Positions 27,826 to 35,405 of a stretch of DNA of 64,000 nt are shown in pieces. The notes below the pieces were generated by a model. It searched no databases. It saw nothing but the letters and a program-made list of their open reading frames with translations, and had not been told where the DNA came from. A program made the translations under genes and the position numbers. The stretch lies in contig NZ_JAINUL010000001.1 of assembly GCF_020639365.1 (NCBI RefSeq), positions 8,054,615 to 8,118,614 of the forward strand. Reading direction: 5' to 3'. This stretch comes from Streptomyces flavotricini. Lineage in GTDB: Bacteria; Actinomycetota; Actinomycetes; Streptomycetales; Streptomycetaceae. How positions within the stretch are numbered: position 1 is the first letter of the stretch; each line of letters starts with the position of its first letter.

Positions 27826-28038
27826 CTACTTTTGCCGGACGCACTCGTCCCGACGGAACGAGCCGGAGAAGACGGAGACCTCGACGCTGTGTCCGTGGTG
27901 CGGCATGAACGGGTCGGCGCTGATGCGGGCGTGGTCGTCGGCATCGAAGCGGAGCTTGAGGCTGGCGTGCGGGACGATGGCGATCTCGTGGGCGCGGGGG
28001 CAGTGACAGCGCGTGGGCCGGAACGGTGACGACGCCAA
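27826..28038 (-). CDS. Small hypothetical protein upstream of lanKC
   Basis: 70 codons from TTG 28038, with strongly G/C-ending third positions in the last 55 codons, which supports real coding. The peptide is soluble with a CHCPRAHE motif and many His residues. I recognise no family. It precedes lanKC by about 215 bases on the same strand and might belong to the locus. The first ten residues look less certain, so it may be a 5'-truncated gene. Confidence 0.45.
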   Translation of the reverse strand: MASSPFRPTRCHCPRAHEIAIVPHASLKLRFDADDHARISADPFMPHHGHSVEVSVFSGSFRRDECVRQK

Positions 28039-28565
28039 CCGGGCCCTCGCAGTGCCGTCCCGGAGGCCGCCCAGGAGGTCGTTGCGAGCCGTCGGGGCCT
28101 GTCTTGCGCTTCCGGATGAACGCTACGGCCGGTAAGCAGGGGGCGGGTTCGGTGGCATGGTGAAGCCACTCCCGTACGATCCGGGGCCGACGTGCGACGG
28201 GGTCTGCAAGGAAGTGGTGGTGGTCGTGGCCCCGGCCGCGTGGGAGTCGCCGGGCTGACCACGGGCGACCGGATGCCCGGCCGAAGCGACGGGGTGGGCA
28301 CGGACACCCCGCCCTGGCCGGCACACGCAAGTGGTGGTCCCTCGGCCTGTCCCTGACAGAGGGCCAGGCCGATCACCAGCGTCGAACGCGCGCGCTCGGC
28401 GAGCCGAAGCCCTCTACCGGCAGGCCGCCGACACCGGGCAGCACGCCCTGCGGGAGGCCGCCGGTGCCGGTACCGATTCAGTAGGCGCCGCAGGGGCTCC
28501 AGCCGCCTCGGAGGAACGCAGAAGCTCCTGGGGCAGGCCGCGCCGTGGCCGACGGGACGGGTTCG
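28039..28565. other. Intergenic region without a supported gene
   Basis: 527 bases between the small protein gene and the TetR stop codon. No frame has coherent protein character and I saw no strong hairpin. It could hold the promoter of the lanthipeptide locus. Confidence 0.5.
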
Positions 28566-29180
28566 TCACGTCGCGCGGTGGGCGAGGCGGAGCAGGCCGC
28601 TGCGCATCCGCTGTTCGCCGATTTCCGGCAGGAGTGCGGCGACGTGATCGGCAGCCAGGGCGGCAAGCAGGGCGTGGGCGGTGTGATCGGGGTCGGGTGC
28701 GGTGGCGAGGAGGATCGCCACATGGCGGTGCCAGAACCGGTAGGCCCCGATCCTGTAGCGGGCTCCGGGGGTGGCGGTCTCGGACATCCGGACCAGCGCC
28801 AGGTGCTCGAGCAGGTAGTCGAGGTAGGCGTTGAGGAATGCGGCCAGGCGCTCGTCGGCCGGGGCTCCGGGGCCGAGTGGGGGCGGTCCGTGCAGGATCG
28901 CCTCCTGCAGCACGCGCTCGCGGGCGTCCAGCAGGGCGGCGGCCAGCCCTGACTTGTCACCGAACCGGCGGAACAGGGTGCCTTTGCCGACGCCGGCGGC
29001 CGCGGCAACCTGATCCATGGACACCGCCTCGACGCCCTGCTCGGCGAACAGCCTGGCGGCTGCCTCCAGCACCGCGGCTCGGTTTCGGGCCGCGTCCGCA
29101 CGCTCCTTGGGCGGCGGCGTGTGCAGCAGTTCCAGCGGCATTGCAGAAACGGACCGCAGTCCGCTATCGTCGTGAGTCAT
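28566..29180 (-). CDS. TetR-family transcriptional regulator
   Basis: 204 residues from ATG 29180. The N-terminal helix-turn-helix is clear (AARLFAEQGVEAVSMDQVAA, GVGKGTLFRRFGDKSGLAAA), followed by a helical ligand domain. MPLELLHTP, about 13 residues in, is an alternative start. It is divergent from the rhodanese gene with only 37 bases between the start codons; a 12-base palindrome there is its probable operator, implying control of both genes. Confidence 0.9.
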   Translation of the reverse strand: MTHDDSGLRSVSAMPLELLHTPPPKERADAARNRAAVLEAAARLFAEQGVEAVSMDQVAAAAGVGKGTLFRRFGDKSGLAAALLDARERVLQEAILHGPPPLGPGAPADERLAAFLNAYLDYLLEHLALVRMSETATPGARYRIGAYRFWHRHVAILLATAPDPDHTAHALLAALAADHVAALLPEIGEQRMRSGLLRLAHRAT

Positions 29181-29184
29181 AACA

Positions 29185-29196
29185 GGACTGTAGTCC
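29185..29196. promoter_or_regulatory. Palindromic operator GGACTGTAGTCC
   Basis: A perfect 12-base inverted repeat five bases upstream of the TetR start and 22 bases upstream of the rhodanese start, where a TetR dimer could block both. Confidence 0.55.
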
Positions 29197-29217
29197 GATT
29201 CCCTTGGAGGCAGTGGC

Positions 29218-29544
29218 ATGACCGCACTCATCACCCGCGACGAGCTGGCAGCAGCGATCGAGGCCGGCGCCGTGACCGTCGTCGACACGCTCGGCGGCGA
29301 GTACTACGCCCAGCAGCACCTGCCCGGCGCCTTGGCGCTGATCCCGGCCGACGTCGACACCCAGGCGCCCGGCCTGCTCCCCGACCGCGACGCCGCGATC
29401 GTCACCTACTGCTCCAACCCGGCGTGCCCCAACAGCGGACAGGTCGCCGATCGGCTCAGCGCCCTCGGCTACACCGACGTCCGCAAGTACCGCGAGGGCA
29501 TTCAGGACTGGGTCGAGGCCGGCCTCCCTACCGAAACCGCCTGA
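29218..29544 (+). CDS. Single-domain rhodanese-like sulfurtransferase
   Basis: A 108-residue rhodanese fold: VTVVDTLGGEYYAQQHLPGA is the conserved N-terminal part and VTYCSNPACPNS carries the active-site Cys at the start of the loop. It is likely to transfer sulfur or act on a reactive sulfur or arsenate-like species. It starts at ATG 29218 after CTTGGAGG and is probably repressed by the divergent TetR protein. Confidence 0.88.
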   Translation: MTALITRDELAAAIEAGAVTVVDTLGGEYYAQQHLPGALALIPADVDTQAPGLLPDRDAAIVTYCSNPACPNSGQVADRLSALGYTDVRKYREGIQDWVEAGLPTETA

Positions 29545-29553
29545 CCTCCGTCC

Positions 29554-29587
29554 AAGGGCGAAGACTCCGTACGGAGTCTTCGCCCTT
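29554..29587. terminator. Terminator of the rhodanese gene
   Basis: A perfect 34-base palindrome whose left half is AAGGGCGAAGACTCCGT, ten bases after the rhodanese stop codon. Confidence 0.85.
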
Positions 29588-29777
29588 CCGCACGTGGTCG
29601 CGATGAATGGCCAGGGTGGGGCGGCCCTGTCGCGGCGGCTCATCAATGGGCCGGCGTTTCCCTCGTCCGCGGCGGCAGGGGAATTGATCCGGATCGCTCG
29701 CGTGTGACGTGGAGGGTGTTTGCTCCAGCCTGTGGAGCAGCGTCGCGGAGCAGTCCCCCCGGGGATCCGCGTGGGAC

Positions 29778-29825
29778 GAGCCGGGGCCCCGTGGGCCCTC
29801 GTGCAGGCGTTGGGGGCCCGGCTCG
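29778..29825 (-). terminator. Terminator of the rodlin gene
   Basis: Arms 29778-29791 and 29812-29825 (CGAGCCGGGGCCCC and its complement, one mismatch) lie 16 bases beyond the rodlin stop codon. No gene is seen between the two terminators. Confidence 0.6.
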
Positions 29826-29840
29826 CAAAAGGGGTGTGCG

Positions 29841-30254
29841 TCAGCTGCCGGCGGAGAGGTTGCCGGACAGGACCGGGATGTTGTCCAGGATGTGGGAGAG
29901 CGGCTCGTCACCCTTGGCCTGGGTGGAGTTCTCGGTGCACTGCTGGTTCATCGGGTTGTGCAGGACGTTGATGTCCTGGACGCCGACGTTGGCGATGAGG
30001 GCCACCAGGGACTGGGCGTTGACCTTGGCCGGCAGGCCGATGCAGGGCTTGTTCAGGGTGCCCTGGACCAGGCTGAGCTGCGGGCTCATCGCGCCTTCGG
30101 TCTTCTGGTTGCCGTAGATCTGCGAGGCGCCGTTGCCGTTGACGGAGTTGATGCCGTTGTCGTTGCCGATGGCCATGGCCGGGGCAGCAACAGCAGCGCC
30201 GGCACCAAGGATCGACGCGGTGGCGGCGGCGGTAGCCATCATCTTCTTGATCAT
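29841..30254 (-). CDS. Rodlin, secreted aerial-hypha surface protein
   Basis: A 137-residue secreted protein with a signal peptide (MIKKMMATAAATASILGAGA) and the hallmarks of RdlA/RdlB: NGNGASQIYGNQKTEGAMSP, QGTLNKPCIGLP, VGVQDINVL and NQQCTENSTQAKGDEPLSH. Rodlins help organise chaplin fibrils into rodlets on aerial hyphae and spores. Two Cys residues are conserved. Streptomyces often carry two adjacent rodlin genes; only one is visible here. This gene is good evidence for a sporulating Streptomyces host. Confidence 0.93.
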   Translation of the reverse strand: MIKKMMATAAATASILGAGAAVAAPAMAIGNDNGINSVNGNGASQIYGNQKTEGAMSPQLSLVQGTLNKPCIGLPAKVNAQSLVALIANVGVQDINVLHNPMNQQCTENSTQAKGDEPLSHILDNIPVLSGNLSAGS

Positions 30255-30528
30255 CAGTGGTCCTTCTGCTTATACGAGCGCATGATGGTGAGCACCTTGA
30301 TCAACGACGGGACCCCGGGCAGGTTCCGCCCCTTCACCCGATCACCCCCTCGCCCGCCCGAGCGAAGGAGAAGGCCGAGCTGCCCGCGAGCCTGCCGCGC
30401 CGCCCGGCATCGCGCTCGCCGCGCTGTCGAGGCACTCGGGTGCCGCCCAGTACGCGGGAGCCTCTCCGCCTTGCGAGGCACAGCACCGGATTACGCGGGC
30501 TTGACCGGCGAGATCCGAAAGAGGCGGC

Positions 30529-31422
30529 CTAGCCGGACCGCCTCTTCGACAGTACGGCCGTCTCTCCGGCATCCGGATCGCCCATGAGTACGAAGAGTTC
30601 GGGGTGCTCGTCCGTTCCCGCCACCTTCCAGCTCAGGTTCGCGTCCTGGCAGTCGGGGATGGCCAGGTCGACGCCCGCCCGGTGCCCGCGGGCCGCTTCC
30701 AGGGGTTTCCACGTGCCGTGGCCGGAGCAGTGGTCCACGACCTCGAACCCCGTGTAGACCGGCAGTTCCCGCGCCGTCACTTCGCCCTGGGGGCCGAGTT
30801 CCAGGTGGACGCCGTCGCCTGCCCACTCGCCGACGTAGTCTGCGCGCGCCAGGACCGGCGGCTGGTACGCCGGCGCGGTCACCCCGAACGTGAAGGCGAT
30901 GACCACCGCGGGCGCGATGAGGACCAGGGCCCACCGCCGCGCCCTGACCTTCGGCACCAGCCGCATCCGCGCGTACACGGATGCCCCCACGGGCAGCACC
31001 CCGAGGGCTGCGATCCAGCCGAACGTGGCGGCGTACGCGGTGCCGGCGATCCACGAGACCGGTACGGCGTACCCGGCCGCGAGCAGACCCAGTGCGGGCG
31101 GGGCCCACCATGGCGCGGGAATCCGCGTGCGCACGCCGACCGCGTTCGATGCGACCATCACCGGCGTGGTGAAGAGCAGGCTGTGCGCGAAGCCCAGCGC
31201 CAAGCCGATGCACGGCCCGAGGACCGCCTGGACGACGAGCCAGAAGAGCACCGCGATGGCGCCGCCGTACCCCCGGCCGTAGGGCTCGTCCGCCAGCGCG
31301 GCGAGCTGCGCGTACAGGGCCGCACAGATCAGCTGAACTCCTCCCACGACCTCGGCGCCGGGCGCAATGGCGCTCCAGTCACGGGTTCTCCGGCGTTCCG
31401 TCGTGGCGATGCGGTTCCGCAT
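30529..31422 (-). CDS. Integral membrane protein of unknown function
   Basis: 297 residues: five or six membrane segments in the first 190 (for example GGVQLICAALYAQLAALA, WALVLIAPAVVIAFTFGV), then a ~100-residue C-terminal domain probably outside the cell (YVGEWAGDGVHLELGPQGEV, VVDHCSGHGTW, IPDCQDANLSW), with two Cys that could form a disulfide. No family recognised. It is divergent from the gene at 31509. Confidence 0.75.
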   Translation of the reverse strand: MRNRIATTERRRTRDWSAIAPGAEVVGGVQLICAALYAQLAALADEPYGRGYGGAIAVLFWLVVQAVLGPCIGLALGFAHSLLFTTPVMVASNAVGVRTRIPAPWWAPPALGLLAAGYAVPVSWIAGTAYAATFGWIAALGVLPVGASVYARMRLVPKVRARRWALVLIAPAVVIAFTFGVTAPAYQPPVLARADYVGEWAGDGVHLELGPQGEVTARELPVYTGFEVVDHCSGHGTWKPLEAARGHRAGVDLAIPDCQDANLSWKVAGTDEHPELFVLMGDPDAGETAVLSKRRSG

Positions 31423-31508
31423 GACGAGCCCCCGAGACTTTCTTGAACACGTTCAATTGATGTGCACCCTACACCTCCACTGTCAGACGGGTGTGCCAGA
31501 GTCCGTGC

Positions 31509-32453
31509 ATGTTCGAGATCGTGGTGAAGACGGAGAACCGGGAGCGGCACGTCCGCGTGTCCGCCGAGGAACTGGCCGGGCTGGTCCGGCGGATCGGTGG
31601 CGACGGCGACCGGTTCCTGGTGCTCCAGCGGCTACCCGATCTGCCCGACGTCTTCGCGCAGGTCTGGCACAAGGCGGGTGGCAACTACACGCTGGAGTAC
31701 CGCGACGGCGCCCCTGACCGGCACTTCGAGACGGTGGCCGACAACCCCGAGGCCGTGATCACGGCGCTCGCCGGCTGGGCCCGCCGGGAGGCCGGCTGGG
31801 AAGCGGGACCGGCCTGGTCGCTGCTGGACATGGGCCCGGTCCACGAGGTGCCGCCGCTCGACCTCGGCGAAGACCGGCGAGCGGAGTTGGAGGGGCGCGT
31901 CCGCGAGGCGCTCGTCGGCGGATACGCCTCGCGCGCCGAACTGGCCGAGCTTGCCGAGGAGTACCTGGTCACCCCGGAGCACCGGCCCGTTTCGCGCGAG
32001 CAGGCGCAGGCGCTGGCCGACCGGTTGTGGCTGGAGCGGGTCGCGGAGCAGACCTCATGGGAGGGCGAGACCGACCCCGAGCGGCTGACCCGCGCGTTCA
32101 CCGCCCTGGAGGAGGCCGGAATCACCGCCCGCGAGAACTTCACCTGCTGCCGCAGCTGCGGCCAGTCCGAGATCGGCGGCGAAGGCGGTCCCGACGCCCG
32201 CGGCTTCGTCTACTTCCACACCCAGTGCACGGACTCCGCCGCAGCGGGGCACGGCCTGACGCTGCTCTTCGGCGGTTTCGACGGCTCGGCCGAGACCACT
32301 GCGGCCATCGGCCACGAGGTCGTGGCGGCCCTCGGAGCAGTGGGCCTCCGTACGGAGTGGGACCGCGACCCGGCCCGGACCATCACGATCACTCCCCTGG
32401 ACTGGCGCCGCCGCCTGGTCGGCCAGTCCGCTTCCTTCGGATCACCTCGCTGA
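31509..32453 (+). CDS. Hypothetical protein with Cys-rich C-terminal domain (DUF6891-like)
   Basis: 314 residues from ATG 31509. The N-terminal 80 residues form one domain (FEIVVKTENRERHVRVSAEE, LPDVFAQVWHKAGGNYTLEY). The C-terminal 130 residues contain NFTCCRSCGQSEIGGEGG and YFHTQCTDSAAAG, the pattern I associate with DUF6891. Function unknown. The last 12 bases overlap, antisense, a transposase remnant, so the tail GQSASFGSPR may have been reshaped by an insertion. Confidence 0.75.
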   Translation: MFEIVVKTENRERHVRVSAEELAGLVRRIGGDGDRFLVLQRLPDLPDVFAQVWHKAGGNYTLEYRDGAPDRHFETVADNPEAVITALAGWARREAGWEAGPAWSLLDMGPVHEVPPLDLGEDRRAELEGRVREALVGGYASRAELAELAEEYLVTPEHRPVSREQAQALADRLWLERVAEQTSWEGETDPERLTRAFTALEEAGITARENFTCCRSCGQSEIGGEGGPDARGFVYFHTQCTDSAAAGHGLTLLFGGFDGSAETTAAIGHEVVAALGAVGLRTEWDRDPARTITITPLDWRRRLVGQSASFGSPR

Positions 32454-32540
32454 CCAGATGAAGATGGCGGCAGGCGAGGTGGAGTCCGGCGAGGTGGAGG
32501 GTGGCGGTCTTGTCGTAGCGGGGCGGCAGGCCTGAAACGC
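32442..32540 (-). pseudogene. IS5-type transposase C-terminal scrap
   Basis: On the minus strand one frame reads LPPRYDKTATLHLAGLH and an adjacent frame ends AAIFIWSAR-stop. Together these match the usual C-terminus of actinomycete IS5-group transposases. A frameshift separates them and everything upstream is missing. Confidence 0.6.
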
Positions 32541-32620
32541 CTCCGGACCGCCGCGCTCACGAGGGACGGGCCCGCGATATTTCGGCGGCGGCCGTCGCCC
32601 ACGAGTGGCAGTCTGGGCCG

Positions 32621-32926
32621 ATGCCTCCCTGGACTCCGTCGGCCGCACTCTTCGACAACCTGCGGTATCTGCTCAACGAGTGGGATCCGATCGGCGTCGC
32701 CGACCTCTCGCAGGACGAGTACGACTGCATGCTCGCCCCCTTGTTCCAGCGCCTCCACCGTGGCACCACGCGGGCGGAGATCGGCGAGTTCCTCTGGTAC
32801 GAGCTGGAGGACCACTTCGGGCTGGACCCCGTCGGCCATCGGACCGATGCGATGGCCGACCGGCTGATCGCCTGGTGGTCCGCGGTGGGCCCGGCCCCGG
32901 ACACCGGCGGGACACCGGCAACCTGA
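32621..32926 (+). CDS. Small acidic hypothetical protein
   Basis: 101 residues with the helical sequence FDNLRYLLNEWDPIGVADL and DEYDCMLAPLFQRLHRG. The style recalls small immunity-type or DUF1871-like proteins, though I am not sure of the family. It could belong to a polymorphic-toxin immunity set, but no toxin is visible. ATG 32621 is assumed. Confidence 0.65.
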   Translation: MPPWTPSAALFDNLRYLLNEWDPIGVADLSQDEYDCMLAPLFQRLHRGTTRAEIGEFLWYELEDHFGLDPVGHRTDAMADRLIAWWSAVGPAPDTGGTPAT

Positions 32927-32969
32927 GAGCTGCCAGGGATGCCGACGGCCGGGTGCGGCCAAGGAGCAC

Positions 32970-33053
32970 ATGGACACCCACGACCGAGGCAACTCGCAGA
33001 ACCGCTCCGCGGAGATGCAGGCCCTGATCGACACACTGGAGAACTGGCCGTGA
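32970..33053 (+). CDS. 27-residue leader or mini-protein translationally coupled to the next gene
   Basis: AAGGAG at 32961 precedes ATG 32970. The peptide is MDTHDRGNSQNRSAEMQALI and ends DTLENWP. Its stop overlaps the GTG start of the next gene (GTGA), an arrangement typical of coupled genes. It may be a true mini-gene or the remnant of a longer upstream protein. Confidence 0.45.
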   Translation: MDTHDRGNSQNRSAEMQALIDTLENWP

Positions 33054-33565
33054 CCGGCATCGAATTACTCGCCTCCTTCATCACGACCGGGCGCCTGCAC
33101 GGCATCGGCATCGGCATCGGCATCGGTTCCACCCTCGCCGAGGTCGACCGGGCCCTGCCACACCCCCACCTCGACGTCGTCGGCGAGGGCGGCGTCTCCC
33201 TGCGCCGCGACTACGGGTTCGTCGAGTTCTACTTCAACCCCGGGCAGGAGTGGGTGATGTCCGGCGGCTCGATCGAGCTGCACCGCCTCGCGAACGCCCC
33301 CGAGCCGGCCGCCCGGTGGGCCGCGGGCACGGGCGTCGGGTTCGCCCCGTACACCGCGTGGGCCGAGGTACGGCATGCGCTCTCCGAGACCCCTCCGGTC
33401 CCGGAACTCACCCTCAGCGACCAGGGAGGCTTCCTGGAGTACCGGGCGGAGAAGTCCTGCGTCTCCGTACTCGTCGTGGACGACGAGGAGGAGGAAAGGG
33501 GCCATCACCCGGGCCACGGGGACGTGTGGAGCGTCAGCCTGTGGGCTCCCGTACGAGCCAGCTGA
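33050..33565 (+). CDS. Hypothetical protein, 171 residues
   Basis: GTG 33050 starts VTGIELLASFITTGRLHGIG. A run of four Gly-Ile pairs follows from a (GGCATC)n repeat at about 33102-33126, which could vary in length. The rest is a soluble alpha/beta domain (DYGFVEFYFNPGQEWVMSGG, SIELHRLAN) of unknown function, similar in style to small immunity-like proteins. It is coupled to the mini-gene upstream. Confidence 0.65.
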   Translation: MTGIELLASFITTGRLHGIGIGIGIGSTLAEVDRALPHPHLDVVGEGGVSLRRDYGFVEFYFNPGQEWVMSGGSIELHRLANAPEPAARWAAGTGVGFAPYTAWAEVRHALSETPPVPELTLSDQGGFLEYRAEKSCVSVLVVDDEEEERGHHPGHGDVWSVSLWAPVRAS

Positions 33566-33590
33566 CCCATCGACCGGAGTGCGTGAGGTC

Positions 33591-33677
33591 GGTACCCCCG
33601 CCGCTCACCCCCGTGGCCCCGGTCCGCATCGCCACCCGAGGCGACGGGCCCGGTCCGCCCACCTCGGAAGCAGTGCA
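33591..33677 (+). repeat. Dispersed intergenic repeat, copy B
   Basis: Matches 18076-18161 over its full length in the same orientation; begins 25 bases after the preceding stop codon. It carries the same GC-rich inverted repeats. No gene is supported from 33566 to 34051. Confidence 0.75.
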
Positions 33678-33725
33678 TCCCTTCCAGCTTCCCCCTCGGC
33701 TGCCCGGCCGGTAGGTCCGGCCGAA

Positions 33726-33755
33726 GACGGGGACGACGGACAGGTCGTCCCCGTC
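33726..33755. terminator. Terminator hairpin
   Basis: Twelve perfectly paired bases (GACGGGGACGAC) around a 6-base loop, between the convergent 171-residue gene and the MFS gene. It can end either transcript and is the only strong hairpin downstream of the long minus-strand gene set. Confidence 0.7.
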
Positions 33756-34051
33756 GCCGCCGGGCGGCCCATCCGGCAGTCCGTGTGATCGAAGCGCGCG
33801 GGCGTCGGCGGAAACCGTCTCCGTCAGCGGGGGGGGGAGGCCGGTTCGAGGCGCCGACGGGGCGCGAGGTCGACCGAGGAGCGGGGGGCGACGCCCTGCG
33901 GCCGGCTCGGCAAGGTGTCCGCCCACGACGGACGCGGGCGGGGTCAGAGGCGGAATCGAGACGATAGTCGCTTCGTCACGTCCACGAGCACATATCGGAC
34001 CTCGATACAGGCAGGACGGCCGGAACCCCTCGCGTGCTCCGCCCCAACACC

Positions 34052-35293
34052 TCAGGCCGTGGCCTTGGGCTGCGCCTCCTTGTCCTCGCGCTCCGGATAC
34101 TCGGTGGGTCGGTGGCGCCCCGCCCAGCGGACGGCGAGGGGGGCGGCCAGGCCGGTGAGGGCGAACAGGGCTCCCATGACGTACCAGCCGGGGCGGCCCC
34201 AGGTGATGCACAGGAAGATGATCAGGGCCGGCCCGGCGGCCTCGGCCAGGCCGGCTCCGAGCCCGAAGACACCGAGGTACTGGCCGGTGGCCCGCTCGGG
34301 CGCCAGGGCGAAGGAGACCTCGAACCCGGCGGCCGCGTGCCAGAGTTCGCCGATCGTGTGCACGGCGACCCCGGCCAGCAGGAGGGTCGCCGCGGCCCAG
34401 CCGGGGATGTCCTGGGTCAGCGAGATCAGTACGCAGGCCAGGAGGAAGGCGAAGCCGGAACGGCGGTAGGCGAGGGCGCCGGCGGCGGGTGTGTCGATAC
34501 TGCGGCTTGCCCTCATCTGACAGGTGACCACGAGGACGGTGTTCAGCAGCATGGTGCCCGAGATCAGCCAGTGGGGGGCCTCGGTCGCCGCGATGAGCCA
34601 CAGGGGGACGGCGACGGTCAGCACCTTGAACTGGATGGCCATGACGCCGTCCAGAACGGTGAGCGCCAGGTACGGCCGGTCCCGCAGGGCGATCCAGCGC
34701 GGACCGCCCGCGGCCTTCTCGGGTGCGACCGGCCGCAGGCGGAGCACGATCAGGGCGGAGGCCGCGAAGGCGAGCGCGTTGCCGACGACCATGAGCTGGT
34801 AGGCGCTGTGGGTGCCGACCTGCACGACCCACCCCGCGAGCACGGCGCCGATCGAGATGCCGATGTTGGTCACCGCGCGCAGGTAGGCACGGAACTCCTG
34901 CGGCCTGTCCCCGCCGTGATGGCGGATGATCGGGCTCCGGGCGGCCAGGCCCGCCCCCTTCGCCCCGGTGGCCGCGCACACCGCGATGACGAACGGCCAG
35001 AAACTGTCAGCCAGCATGAACCCGGCCGTCGCCAGGGCCTGGACGACGAGGGTGGCGGCGTAGACCCCGCGCGCGCCGCGCCGGTCCGCCAGATGGCCTA
35101 CCCCGATCCCCACCGCCAGCGAGAGGACGCCGGCGATCCCGAGCCCGAGTCCCACCTGGGAGGCCGGCAGGTGGACGGCCTGGGTGAAGTACAGCACTCC
35201 CGCGGTCAGGTAGAGGCCGCTGCCGACGGTGTAGACGAAGTTCGAGGCGGCGATGGTGCGCTGCGGTCCGTGTTCCGGCAGCAGGTGGGGCAT
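34052..35293 (-). CDS. MFS transporter, probable exporter
   Basis: 413 residues with about twelve membrane segments. The loop 2-3 signature is GVGHLADRRGARG near residue 65, and the proline-rich cytoplasmic middle loop separates two six-helix halves. This resembles small drug/metabolite efflux carriers. It is the last minus-strand gene after the Nramp gene, 112 bases away, with its own operator-like palindrome, so it may export the product of the adjacent pathway or be separately induced. Confidence 0.85.
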   Translation of the reverse strand: MPHLLPEHGPQRTIAASNFVYTVGSGLYLTAGVLYFTQAVHLPASQVGLGLGIAGVLSLAVGIGVGHLADRRGARGVYAATLVVQALATAGFMLADSFWPFVIAVCAATGAKGAGLAARSPIIRHHGGDRPQEFRAYLRAVTNIGISIGAVLAGWVVQVGTHSAYQLMVVGNALAFAASALIVLRLRPVAPEKAAGGPRWIALRDRPYLALTVLDGVMAIQFKVLTVAVPLWLIAATEAPHWLISGTMLLNTVLVVTCQMRASRSIDTPAAGALAYRRSGFAFLLACVLISLTQDIPGWAAATLLLAGVAVHTIGELWHAAAGFEVSFALAPERATGQYLGVFGLGAGLAEAAGPALIIFLCITWGRPGWYVMGALFALTGLAAPLAVRWAGRHRPTEYPEREDKEAQPKATA

Positions 35294-35330
35294 GGCGTGC
35301 TCCGCATCCTGGGAAGGCGCCCAGGGTAGG

Positions 35331-35357
35331 GCTTATTGCAAGCAGTTCGCAATAAGC
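35331..35357. promoter_or_regulatory. Operator-like inverted repeat GCTTATTGC-N9-GCAATAAGC
   Basis: Perfect 9-base arms in an AT-rich patch 38 bases upstream of the MFS start. The position suggests a repressor site controlling the exporter separately from the upstream genes. No regulator gene is adjacent. Confidence 0.6.
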
Positions 35358-35405
35358 GGGGGTGGGTGGATGCGGCCGCCGGCCGGGGCCCGTCCGCTGG
35401 GGATG

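Noticed and set aside
27612..28376. 250-residue extension of LanKC
   Set aside because: It is Arg/Pro/Thr-rich and unlike the family; the AGGAGG site and the family N-terminus fix the start near 27611.
33534..34979. 481-codon minus-strand frame overlapping the MFS gene
   Set aside because: It is an out-of-frame shadow of the MFS gene with Arg/Pro/Gly-rich content.
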